From Trema orientale (taxonomy: Eukaryota; Streptophyta; Magnoliopsida; Rosales; Cannabaceae): DNA of 64,000 nt. Each line of letters opens with the position of its first letter. The first letter of the stretch is position 1. Below, one piece after another: positions 37,101 to 47,712 of this stretch. Where the stretch lies: contig JXTC01000036.1 of assembly GCA_002914845.1 (NCBI GenBank), positions 302,053 to 366,052 on the forward strand, read 5' to 3'. Made by a program: the position numbers and the translations under genes. Under the pieces are notes generated by a model. It was not told the origin of the DNA, searched no databases, and was given only the letters and a program-made list of their open reading frames with translations.

Positions 37101-39584
37101 AGTGCATCTGTATGATGTGCTCTTGAAGCTTCCATCTTTTTCATTTTCTGTTGTAAAGATGTTGATCTAACTTCCTGTTTGATGCTTGATAGTTGAATAT
37201 TCGATCGCCTCACAGGAATTCAGCCTTCCAAAAACTGTTCAATTTGCCACCTGAAGAGTTTCTTATCAGTGATTATACATGCCAGCTGAAGAGGAAAATG
37301 CTATCACAGGTTTTAGATATAGTCCCTATTTTGAAAATTTAGTAAATCTTTCCTGCTTTGAATCTGTTTCGAACTCACATAATTATAAGATTCCAAGCTT
37401 CTTTAATCTCTGTATCCCATCAAGTTTTAATATAATTGTCATAGGAGGTCTAGATCTAACTTCCTTTATACTTTTTTGCTGCAGGGTCGGCTTTTCCTAT
37501 CCGCAAGAATCGTCGGGTTCTATTCAAATTTGTTTGGTCACAAAACCAAGTTTTTCTTTCTTTGGGAGGATATTGATGATATCCAGGTGCTTCCCCCATC
37601 TCTATCATCTGTTGGTAGCCCCATACTGGTCATAATCCTGAAAAAAGACCGAGGACTCGATGCAAGGCATGGTGCAAAGTCTCAAGATGAAGAAGGCAGG
37701 CTCAGATTTTGTTTTCAGTCATTTGTGTCATTCACTGTGGCTAGCAGGTATGTAATCTTGAAACAAATTCGTTTGATTAATGACCGAACTAATTAACATC
37801 CAGAGATAGATTAGGGAACTCAACTTGAATTGTATTGTGTTGGCAGGACAATATTGGCATTGTGGAGAACCAGAATTCTAACACCTGATCAGAAAGCTCA
37901 GATTGCTGAAGAACAAGAGGATCAAGAAGAAAGGTCCATCATGGTTGAAGACACCAAATTCGTTCTGGAGGCTGAAGATGCAAAGATGTCCAAAGTTTAT
38001 GCTGCAGAACTTCCTATTAACGTAAGTCACTTTTACTAGGCAACCAGTTTTCTTCACATCTTGTACTTTATTCTTTTTTCAAGAATCCAAGAGTTCATAC
38101 ACATACATAATATATACATATTCTTGTATGTTATTTGGTTTGAGCTGCATGTGATTGTTGTCACAAGTGAAAAGGATTTATGAATGATGTCTAGGTATCT
38201 CTTCTTTAGTTTGGTTGGTTAGAAGTACTGGGAAGAAGAATGCACAACCTTTTTCAAAAGCACTGCCCTTTTTTTTTTTTCCTTCTAATTGTAATAAACA
38301 GTACTATTGAATATGGAAGTATTTATTTATTTATTTTTTGGGTGCGTTTATTTGTTTGGGTGGGGTTGTTGGGATTAGTTTTGTTAACTAATCTCATCAG
38401 TCATTTGTTAATTATTTCCCTTTTTTTTGGGTTTATGAGAGAGTTGTTCTAGACTGCTGAATACTTTTCGTAGAGATTGCCGTTTCTTTAATTATGATGT
38501 CGTTTACTAGGGGGTGAATAATTTTCATGAAGTAATGTCGTTAAAATTTAAGTAAAATTGTTTTTGGTAGTTGCTGTCGTTATATGTGATGTTTGATTAT
38601 GAATCAGTCTCGTTATTTAAAGTAATTGTCGTTTGTAGCAAATTTTTCGTTTACCAAGTTAAATCGTTTATTCGATGAGTTGTCGTTTTATGATTATATC
38701 CCTTCCTAATAAGTTGTCGTTTTACAGTTTCTTTGTCGTTTTTACCTTTTTGTTTTTTGCCCGAAAGTTTCTTTTTCTTTCGTTGAAATCCTTTCGTTCT
38801 CTCTGATGTGCATAATCTACCATCCAATCAAGCAATTAACTATATGAACTAAAATCAAAAACCCTGTTGGGAAATGGCACAGATAAACTCTCTAATGGAA
38901 ATGTTTGATGGAGGAAAGTTGGAGCAAAAGGTTATGGAAAAATCCGGTTGTCTTTACTATTCAACAACTCCATGGGAACCCTTTAAGGTGGATGTTCTCG
39001 AACGACGCCTTTCTTACAGATTCAATCGACATGTCTCGGTCTTCGGAGGAGAAGTCACTTGCACCCAACAAAAATTCCCCATCCCAAATGGTGAAGGCTG
39101 GATTTTGAATGAAGTTATGGCCCTTCATGGTGTCCCTTTTTCTGATCACTTTCGTGTACGTATATTACTATTTCCTAGACTGATTTGTTTATGTCTTAAG
39201 ATTTAACGATGTTTACATTAAGGAGTACCACTGGTGCTTAGTAGCATACGCTAATAATATTATAGATTCTGTTCGTAAAATAGTAAGTAAAGGCCAATAG
39301 CTGTATTAATGTGTGATAGTGAGGGAAATGAGATTTCACTCCTCTCTCATCTTTTTCTGTCTATACAGGTTCACTTCAGGTACCAGATTGAGAAATCTGT
39401 TCTTGCCCATAATGCATGTAAATGTAATGTTTACATGGGAATCACTTGGCTAAAGAGCACAAAGTTTCAGCAAAGGATTACTCAGAACATCACAGAGAAG
39501 TTCACAAATCGACTCAAAGAAATATTTGCCTTGGTGGAGAGGGAGATTTTCTTGGCAACTCATCAACAGAACAGTACGTTGTGA
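34194..39584 (+). CDS. C2 and GRAM domain protein with two VASt domains (At1g03370 type)
   Basis: Nine exons: 34194-34551, 35162-36367, 36484-36666, 36754-37037, 37193-37309, 37485-37747, 37847-38021, 38883-39155 and 39369-39584; 1024 aa, all phases matching. Order: C2 domain (about 1-105), Ser/acidic linker, first VASt domain (about 255-430), a hydrophobic segment with AALATEYFCNITVFSTIFMV-like character (about 448-475), second C2 (about 535-645, with LSDPYVVFTCN), GRAM (about 690-800, FLSARIVGFYSNLFGHKTKF and LWEDIDDIQVLPP) and second VASt (about 840-1005). C2 and GRAM domains bind membranes; VASt (StART-like) domains can hold or move sterols, so a role at membrane contact sites is likely (inference). 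The intact frame suggests a working gene. Intron 7 carries an odd motif array, listed separately. Confidence 0.93.
38440..38800 (-). repeat. Quasi-periodic TGTCGTTT array inside intron 7 of the C2/GRAM gene
   Basis: CGTT cores, most within TTGTCGTTT(TA), occur at 38481, 38501, 38539, 38578, 38611, 38630, 38648, 38665, 38684, 38718, 38737, 38781 and 38795. Most gaps are 17-20 bp or about double (33-39). The half-unit TGTCGTTT is kept while the rest of each unit varies. It is the reverse complement of the AACGACA array at 18.5-19.2 kb. Confidence 0.65.
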
Positions 39585-40120
39585 TACACATAGAACAATA
39601 CACACCATATCTTCTTTCTTTTCTTTTTCTCTTGTTTTTCATTTAAAAAGTCATAGTAGAAAAGAAAACATCACAAAGGAAAAAGTCTTTTGTTGACCTT
39701 CTGTTCTGTTGTGTTAAAACATTGTTAATTCATTATTTTACGACAAAGTTGGTCTTCTTAAGTCAAAAAAGCCACGGATGCTAATTGTCAATACTTACAT
39801 TATTAGACATACTTGTTTTTTTTTGGATAAATCATTTGTACCTAATTGATATTATTTTGTATCCTTTCTGGACTTGCCAATCAGCTTGTGCATATTTGTC
39901 GAGGGAGACCATATTTGCAGGTACCACATCAAAATCATCGGTGGACCAAAATATTGACAGAACGTCCCTTTAATTAAATGTGAGGGCAACTGACCATATA
40001 TGATCATTAGTCCAATCGACATTTAAGGGTGTTTGAAGTGCGATTGCGGTGAGAAAGAGAGAGAGAGAGAAAAAAATTATCACCTCACATTTTGGTCAAA
40101 GAAATACAATAAAAAAAAGA
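39585..40120. other. 3' flank of the C2/GRAM gene
   Basis: 3' UTR and intergenic sequence; a (GA)n run lies at 40054-40068. No gene recognised. Confidence 0.5.
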
Positions 40121-40291
40121 GATGGCTACGGTAGGGGCGTCCCTACGTAGGATCATGCCTTAATTATCGTTGGATGGAAATCTGTGGGGAATAACGGAAA
40201 TCTGTGGAGAATCTATTTATATACAGATTCCCATCCAACGGTGAATAGACAGGGTCCTACGTAGTGGCGTCTCTACTGTAGACGCGCCTAA
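40121..40291. mobile_element. Small MITE with ~35-bp terminal inverted repeats
   Basis: The left end GGCTACGGTAGGGGCGTCCC..TACGTAGGATC is matched in reverse at the right end (GGTCCTACGTAGTGGCGTC..CTGTAGACGCGCC). Internal words also pair: CGTTGGATGGAAATCTGT against ACAGATTCCCATCCAACG. About 170 bp, no coding capacity, fully fold-back. Confidence 0.75.
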
Positions 40292-40329
40292 AAAAAATAT
40301 ATCAGCTCTCAATTCACCATTGTGGTTAG

Positions 40330-41115
40330 AGATATCAAACGTGTCGTACTTAAGTTAGGCACAAATATGCTTTCATACAGTACTCAGTTTTTAGTCGTGT
40401 TGTGTTGTGTCGGCTCATAGTATAAAATTATTGGTCCGACACAACTCACTAGCTGATGCTATAACGTGTCGTGTCATGTTGTGCTTTTATGTCATACCGT
40501 GCCAACTCACGTGCCTAAACGTGTTAGTATTTTTGGACTAAATTGGCCCATTTAATTAGTAAATTTTATTAGTCTTAGTGTCCCCTTTATCAGAATTTTT
40601 TTCAAAAAATTTGAATTTTAATAAAAAATAAAGGTAAATTTAAAGTAAAATTTTTTTTTATCAGGTTTACATTGCACCTACTTAATTCTAAATTTATTTT
40701 CTTCGTTGTTATTTGACTCTAGGTTTACAAAATTTTTTTCTCATATTGTGTGGTATATTCTTTGCATTCTTTTCTTCTCATTTTTCCTCGTCTTAGATAT
40801 ATTATACTTCCAATTTTTAATGACCTATCTAATAATTCCATTTGAGGTGCTAATTAAAATAGAAAAAAAAAAGACATGTATAAAAGAAAAACAAAATAAT
40901 AATACATATGTTTAACGTGCTAACGTGCTATACCTATAGTGCTAGCGTGTCGGGCTGTGCCATACTTGTACACGTGTCGTGCCGTGTTTAGCCCATCGTG
41001 TCTAATTTATTAGCCCAACACGACCCACATGATCGTACTATACGTGGCACGACCCACAATTTAACGTGCCGTACCATAGCACTAATGAGTCGGCTCGGTT
41101 GTCTTAACAACTCTA
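40330..41115. mobile_element. Probable non-autonomous transposon rich in CGTGTCGTG words, palindromic layout
   Basis: The ends (TTAGAGATATCAAACGTGTCG at the left; reverse complement of the right end begins TTAGAGTTGTTAAGAC) are loosely inverted. Both arms are dense in CGTGTCGTG, GTGCCAACTCACGTG, AACGTGCTAACGTGC and CACGACCCAC words; the centre (40560-40900) is AT-rich. Similar in style to the block at 15.47-16.15 kb. No coding capacity. Confidence 0.45.
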
Positions 41116-42129
41116 ATTGCGGTATAGGAAAATTTGACCCTAAGCAACATTATATAAAGGAAAAAAAAACACACACACAATGCTTTGTAGGAATATGATT
41201 GGTGGCTTTTGCGGTTAAGTGGAAATTTTGAACACTTCTACAACATACCCATATTTTAATTACAGGAGACTTTTATTATTACCAAAATGTTTCTTTGATG
41301 TTTTTATTCAATGGGCCATAAAGTATGATAGATAAGTTCATTTTTTTTCTTTTTGGTTCTTGATAAAAAAAATAAGGAAATTATTTGAACTTTAATATAT
41401 ATATATATATATATCTGTGATTATCAGTCAAGTGAAGTGTACAATTACAATAATAAAGTTTATGAATAGCACACAATTAAAATTGAAAACTCTTTACAAT
41501 TATTATAATTTTGAGACCATTTGAAAAATTAATTAATGTCAAAAAACAGACTAAAAAACTTTTTATTAGGAGATTTATACATAAATTGATCTAATTAGTA
41601 TTTGACCCTCACCTCCCCTTTGTATCACCTTTTTTTATCTAATGTTTTTCCTTTTTTTTTTTTTTTTTTAAAGAAAAGAAAGAATTTCATGGCAAGAAAA
41701 AGTCCCATGTCCCATTTTCCTTCTCCGAAGCAAAAACAAAATCCCATTTTTCGATTTGGATCCGAGAATTAATCTCACCATGGTCTTTGAAAGCAGCCCG
41801 AGTCCTCTGGTGTCGTTCATACACGTGGAATGGAACCGAAGCATACAATACAGATTTTATACATACAATAGAAATAGAATAGAACCAGTTGCGGGTCCCA
41901 CACTCTAAATTTTACATTATAAATACAATAAAACAAATTAAATATTCCCTTCTCAATTCGTTTATCTGCGCCCCAGTGGGCCCCACACTGCCCCGAAAAC
42001 CAAAAAGCAAAAACCACACTCCACTCTCTCTCTCTCACCCATAAACAAGTCATTTCGATAAGATTAACAGAAGCTTCATCATCATCATCATCACAATCGT
42101 TCTTCAGAAGACCCGGAAAAAAAAAAAAG
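41116..42129. other. Intergenic; promoter and 5' leader of the PIRL gene
   Basis: An (AT)n run lies at 41395-41414 and a T-run at 41650-41670. From about 41.8 kb the composition becomes more GC-balanced with a CT-rich leader (42021-42038) and (ATC)n (42075-42094) just before the ATG. Confidence 0.5.
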
Positions 42130-44564
42130 ATGGATCCGAACCCGAAAACCTTCCCCATCCTCTCCTACGTCATGGGCCGAATCCCCACCTTTGGGCCCAG
42201 GCCCACCGCCACTGCAACCGCCGGGACTGACCCGGATTATGTCCAGGTTGACATCGAGGCACTTCCGCCACCGGCGCCGGGAGCCCAATCCGATCCGTCG
42301 TCGTCGGGGGCCGGGGGACAGTACCAGATAGTTGACCATATGCCCCGTCTGACCGACCCGACGCTTCTCGACTCCATGACCCGAGCCGTGGCCGATGTGG
42401 CCCAGACCCGATCCGTGCTCAATACCATCGGCGACCGGCCCGACCACGAGGCCGTCGACGCCGCCAAGGCGAAGCTGGCCGATATCGAGGCGAACCTGGC
42501 GAAGCAGCTGGAGGATTTGGTGCTCTCGCCGCGGCCGGCGGAGGTCGACCGGCTCCAGTGGCGGAGCCACTTGGCGGATAAGGAGAGCGAGTGTAGGAAA
42601 GCGGCGGAGATGGAGAAGCAGACGTATAAGGCCGTAATTCAGTTGGATGAGATGCATAAAGCGTATCAGAAGCTGTTGAGGGACGCGGAGGAGAGGTTGG
42701 CGAAGATTTACGAGTCGGCAGCGGCGGAGGCGCGTGAGGGTGATCCGGTGACCGAAGAGGTGAACGAGGAGGTGGTAGGGATTCTACAGGAGGCGTCCGG
42801 AACTGGGTTGGAGCGCGTGGACCTTTCGGGTCGGCGGTTGCGGTTCTTGCCCGAGGCCTTTGGGCGGATTCGGAGCTTGATCGTACTCAACATCTCCAGC
42901 AATCAACTCGAGGTTGGTTTGGCTTATTCGTTGTAGTATTTTCGAGTTTGAGAATATTGAATTTCAATTCTTTAATACATATTTCAGAAAGAACAATCTA
43001 AAATCTTTTTCAAGGTTTGTTTTTTGGTGGAAATTATGAGAGAAGTTAGGATATTTGGGCCTGAAATTGCTAATATTGTGTTATTGTGTTAGTAATGGGT
43101 ATTCGGCTGAAGCTTTTCCCTAGAATTTGGTTTGCTTTGTTGTGTTTTCTTGAGATAGTTTTATGATGATGTTGTATCAGTAATATTACTATGAGTACCC
43201 AAGAAAGGATTCAAATATTATCGTCTGATGAATAGAGCTATTGTTTCGTGTATGAGAGATCGTCATGGTTCTCTCGACTGAATTTAGAAATGGAAGCTTA
43301 GCTTACCGGTCCTTAGTGGTTCTGTCATGTTATGTCATTTTTGAAGTCCACCTCTTTTACGTTTCTTTGATTCTATGTTGCTATTCATAGCTAGGGCTTT
43401 CATTTTGAGGTTACAATCGATAGAGTTACAGAGTTGGGGTTATAAGTTTTTGACATTGGGCATCCTTACGAAAAGATTGTTTTTTGCGACTCTTCTTGTG
43501 TTTCTTTGTTTTGAGATTCATTGTATAAGAATTGCTGTTCTGATCGTTTAACTGAAATGCTGATTATTGTTCATTTGTTATATTGAAGAAAAGATTTACT
43601 GCATTATTGGTCTTTCTTATTTTTCACTTACGAGTAACCTTTGCAAGGGTAACAGATTATTCCTGATTCAATAGCTGGATTGCAAAACCTCGAGGAGCTT
43701 AATGCCTCTTCTAATCTTTTGGAGTCACTGCCAGACTCGATTGGCTTGTTACATAGATTGAAAATTCTGAATGTCTCCGGAAACAAGCTAACAGCCCTTC
43801 CTGACACCATTGCTCACTGCAGGTGATTCTTTTTTTTCCCTCTCTCATTAGAAGGAAAGGACATCATTTCCTTGTTGGTTTGCCTTTAATTGCATTTGGA
43901 ATACTCATTTCCGCATCTTAAATGAATTAGGTCATTGGTCGAGCTGGATGCGAGCTTCAACAGCCTGACATACTTGCCAACAAACATAGGTTATGAATTG
44001 GTTAATCTTGAGAGACTTTCAATTCAATTAAATAAGATCCGTTCACTTCCGACTTCTGTTTGTGAGATGAGATCTTTGCGCTATTTGGATGCTCACTTTA
44101 ATGAGATCCGAGGCCTTCCACTAGCAATTGGGAAGTTAACGAAGCTTGAAGTTCTCAACCTGAGCAGTAATTTTAGTGACTTGACAGAACTTCCAGACAC
44201 GGTTGGTGATCTAACCAACCTCAAGGAACTTGATCTCAGCAACAACCAAATTCATGCTCTTCCCGATACATTTGGCCGGCTTGACAACTTGACCAAACTC
44301 AACTTGGACCAGAATCCCCTTGTGATTCCGCCTATGGAGGTAGTGAATGAAGGGGTTGAAGCTGTCAAGGTTTTCATGGCTAAGAGATGGCTTGAGATAC
44401 TAGTGGAAGAAGAAAGGAAAAGCATGCTTGAAGTACAAGAACAAGCACAAACTGGATGGTTGACTCGCAGCACTTCCTGGTTGAAAGGTTATGTTTCAGG
44501 TGTTTCCGAGTATCTGGTGTCTCCAAGAGCTCCTAAGGACCCCTATCTTGATCAGCAGCTGTAA
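42130..44564 (+). CDS. Plant intracellular Ras-group-related LRR protein (PIRL9-like)
   Basis: Three exons, 42130-42912, 43656-43822 and 43931-44564; 527 aa in phase. Residues 1-75 are Pro/Ser-rich, about 80-215 form a charged, largely helical segment (probable coiled coil: [40 protein letters not shown]). About 230-455 hold nine to ten leucine-rich repeats of the SHOC2/Ras-group type (LxxLxVLNLSSNxLxxLPDxI). The C-terminal tail has [20 protein letters not shown] and ends DPYLDQQL. There is no signal peptide or membrane segment, so it is cytosolic or nuclear. The long N-terminal region fits the PIRL1/PIRL9 subgroup; Arabidopsis members act redundantly in pollen development. The exact number is not certain. 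Confidence 0.9.
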
Positions 44565-46010
44565 TTTGATGTCTCGCTATTGTTTCGAGATATCACTTTC
44601 ACTTGCTGGCAGGTTCAGCTGTTGAATATATAGGACCCCTCTCTGCTGCAGTTCCACACTTGCCTCTTTCATGTCTTTCCACTTTCCTCAGCTCCTATTC
44701 ACTTGCTGTACTACAAATAGCACTTTTTTCCCCTTTGGTTTGATCAAATTCGTGGGTTAAGTAAGTTTTGTTGAACAACTAAAGGTATTTGCCACTTTTG
44801 ATTGTAGTTGAACAGTTATTGTTGTACATCCAAATAAATTTGGATATTCCAATTTTGTAACTAATAACATTGCAGTTTTGTCTCCTTGGGTTAAAACAAT
44901 CTCTAGAACTGTAAAGCGTTTACGATTAAAAGAAATATTTCACTTGATAAATGCTTTAATATATATCGAGCAATTTAGAATCTTATCATTGTTGCATTAT
45001 CTACTCCCTCCCAGAATTGATGGATATCTTTCGTGCTTTGAACAAAGTGGTATTTCCAGTCTCATTTTGGATGGCAGAGGGGTTCTGAGACACGTATATT
45101 GTGTTTGGAGATAGAGAAGACTGTTTCCAGTCACTCTCATGATAAATCCTAGTTACAGTTTAATTATGATACAATTGATGAAAAATAATGTTCATGAAAC
45201 TTGGATCCCTTTTTTCTTTTTTCTTTTTTTTTTTTTCTTTTTTTTTTTTGGACGAACATGTAACTTGGATCTAAGTGTCAAAGATACTAGAAATCTGCTG
45301 TTCAAACAAGAACTGAAAAAGACGAGAAAATTCCCGGAATTGAAGGTGAAAGGGCTGATATACTATGGGGATTCAAGACTCCAGGTCCTGGGACTCTTGA
45401 TATGGACAAAGAAGAATAATTTTCTGATAAGACAACTCCCTCACGTCAATATTTTTCCAATGGCGAGTGGAGTACGTCTGTTCTTGGCTTGGCTTCATTT
45501 CAACAGCCTATGACTGTCCTGATTCCTGGAAACGACATTGATTCTCTCGACGGATTATGCACATGAGCACATCCGTTGCTGCAGGGAAATTAGAGCAATG
45601 CCGGGTCATCTCATAAATCTGGAAACGTACATCATTGAGTCATTGACTAATTGATATAATGGTGAGGAACTATATCATTTATTGAGGAGACTCAAAGCTC
45701 GGTGGCCTCGTTCGTAAGGGGGACATGTAACTATTGTTATAAAAATGTTTCTCTTCCTGTCCTTTCTTTTTTTTTTTGGGGGGGTGTGTTCGGGTTTTCA
45801 GTGATCTGATCTCAATGAGCAGTTTCCATTTTATTGCTTTCAATTTACGCACACTTGACTAATGACATTACTAAAGGTGGTGGTCCTCTTCCTAAGGTCC
45901 TCAATCCTCAGAAACATCACCCTCAATCAAAGTCAGTGTCCCCTACAATGAGACCAAATGAAATAAGTTGGTAGTAGATACAGTGAAAAAAGCTTGTTCT
46001 ATCATGTAGA
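44565..46010. other. Intergenic, no gene recognised
   Basis: PIRL 3' UTR then AT-rich DNA with T-runs (45216-45250, 45770-45780). The open frame 45139-45513 runs through a poly(T) tract and has no known motif. Confidence 0.45.
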
Positions 46011-46039
46011 TAAAGACAAAGTGAAAATGGTAACGTTAT

Positions 46040-46277
46040 GATCACGCCTCTAATAATGGATCTCATATGTTCATTTAGTTAGTAGAACTGGGACTTACTC
46101 CAATAGAAGACTAAATTGGTCATAGGTGCGCCCACAAGGAACGCTGCTTTGTTGTGTTGGTCTTAAGTTTCCACAGTGAAACAAAAGCCAGCAAAACACT
46201 AGATGAGCTCTCAACGTGATTCTTCTATCGAGGTTGGTCCTCCTCCAAAGCATATAACCAATTTATGTAGTATTGAC
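46040..46277 (+). repeat. Diverged copy of the MATE gene upstream region
   Basis: Stepwise similarity to the region in front of the intact MATE gene: AATGGATCTCA..TTAGTAGAACT..GACTTACTCCAATAGAAG matches 48080-48120; GTTGTGTTG..AGCCAGCAAAACA matches about 48510-48550; GAGCTCTCAACGTGATTCTTC..CGAGG..GTCCTCCTCC..AGCATATAACCAA matches 48725-48782. Large indels separate the blocks. No MATE coding sequence follows; the Sec14 relic begins instead. Confidence 0.55.
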
Positions 46278-46547
46278 CTTGGGGGCGAATGAGTGCCTCC
46301 AGCTTAGGTACTTGCGGAGCATGTTGGAAGCTTTTTCGATATCCATATCCCGAGATCGAAAAAATTTCCGCGTCATTAAGTCATCTACTACCTAATTGAT
46401 CAAAGCTTATTATTAAAATTAACCCAATAAAACTCAAAACCTAAACAAAATAAATGAGAAAAAAAAAAGAGGAAAAGATGATTAGAAGAAACCACCTTGG
46501 AAGAAGGGCCTTTTTCCCAGTCGTTAATGCTCTCCTCTCCTCCTTTT
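46278..46547 (-). pseudogene. Sec14-like / CRAL-TRIO protein fragment
   Basis: Minus-strand exon remnant ending at 46496 (GGEESINDWEKGPSSK), then a 104-nt GT-AG intron and an exon 46391-46278 reading VVDDLMTRKFFRSRD followed by MDIEKASNMLRKYLSWRHSF and APK. This is the N-terminal helical (CRAL-TRIO-N) part of plant Sec14-type lipid-transfer proteins. No start codon is seen; upstream is a poly(A) tract on this strand. After 46278 there is a GT donor but no following exon was found, so the lipid-binding domain is missing. The surviving piece has no stop and keeps both splice sites, which suggests recent origin. Most likely a captured or truncated gene fragment. Confidence 0.7.
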
Positions 46548-46875
46548 TTTTTTTTTTTTTTCTCTGATTTATTTGTAATTTCAATAAAACTTAAGGTGTA
46601 TATTTGGAAATTTAAGATTCAAAATTGCTGGATTGTAAAGTTTTAAGTTGGCTGTTATATTTGAAAATTCAGTTTGGAAATGTTATACTTAAGAAGCTCG
46701 TCGTTTTAACAATCCAAAGTCCAATAAAATTTCCTCAATTCTAATAGGAAAATCACATCTAAGTGTCCTTTTTCTCACTTTTTTTATTTTATTAACTTTT
46801 ATATCTCTTTTAAGTTATAATGATTTGACTTTACCGTTATACCCCTATCCAAGTTAATTGGACATATTCATGTAT

Positions 46876-47140
46876 ATAATTGATTTACCAATATACAAAA
46901 TTCATTTATTGTAGTATATAATTAATTTATCGGCGTATATAATTCATTTATTATACAATATATAATCAATTTATCAATATTTATAATTCATTTATCATAA
47001 TAAATAATTAATTTATAAGTATAAATAATTAATTTATCGTTGCATATAATTCATTTACCAAGATATATACATAAATAATTTATTCATTTATTAGTATATA
47101 TAATTCGTTTATCACGACTATAATATATAATTCTTTCGTC
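46876..47140 (+). repeat. AT-rich minisatellite, ~21-bp unit, about 12 copies
   Basis: Degenerate units of the form ATATAATTCATTTATC(G/A) repeat about every 20-24 bp. ATTTAT/ATTTAC cores lie near 46882, 46904, 46924, 46944, 46968, 46989, 47010, 47032, 47051, 47084, 47107 and 47131. Each unit tends to end in C-A or C-G. It lies between the Sec14 and PDH fragments. Confidence 0.7.
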
Positions 47141-47282
47141 GTGGTTTAGAATATTAGATTTATGCGTGGAAAAATAATAGTATTTTACTTTATATATATA
47201 CATGCATTAACAATATTCACTTTCTAATCAAGCAAAAAGAGAAACATAATCCAAAAACCAACCACTAAGTTACGAGTCTCAC

Positions 47283-47712
47283 CTTCAAGCCAGGAACATA
47301 GTCCTCACACTCGTAATACGAGTCGGACTCTTTGCCGCTCTCCACTCCGCCGTTCCCATACCATCCGTATAAAAAGCACACAAATCAACATTAAATTATA
47401 CATAAATAAATAAATAAGCAAAACCCAAAAAAGATCAAATCCAATTCTTAACCAATCCTTAAAATGACGTTCTCGCAAACCAAAATGGCGGGTAGATCCC
47501 AAAGCGCGAAACAACAGCCCCCTACTTCGCCGCACCATCACCACACAAAGTAAAGGTCACAGCTTCATATTTCGAGTACTTCTGCACCAAAGCCAAGCCA
47601 CATCCGAGCAGGACCTTGGCACCAACAATGCCGTGACCGCCATAGAACCCAAACTCCTCCTTGTAAAAATGCATTGACTAGCCTGGCGACTCATGAGCTC
47701 AGAGATCCTCTC
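47283..47712 (-). pseudogene. Pyruvate dehydrogenase E1-alpha fragment (broken)
   Basis: On the minus strand, from 47712 downward, frames switch among pieces that match the mitochondrial E1-alpha subunit in the right order: SELMSRQ, then [47 protein letters not shown] followed by an in-frame stop, then (shifted) LLFRAL and DLPAILVCEN. After an intron-like gap come YGNGGVESGKESDSYYECEDY and VPGLK up to a GT donor after 47283. The thiamine-diphosphate region GDGAAN is changed at its last residue. Several frameshifts and a stop show it cannot make E1-alpha. The piece covers only the middle of the gene. Neighbouring Sec14 remnant is on the same strand but from an unrelated parent. Confidence 0.78.

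Noticed and set aside
42091..42657. 188-codon minus-strand ORF
   Set aside because: Antisense to the first PIRL exon, explained by its GC-rich composition.
45139..45513. 124-codon plus-strand ORF
   Set aside because: Translates a poly(T) tract as a Phe run; no known motif.
47305..47544. 79-codon minus-strand ORF
   Set aside because: It crosses the frameshifts and intron of the PDH E1-alpha relic in the wrong frame.
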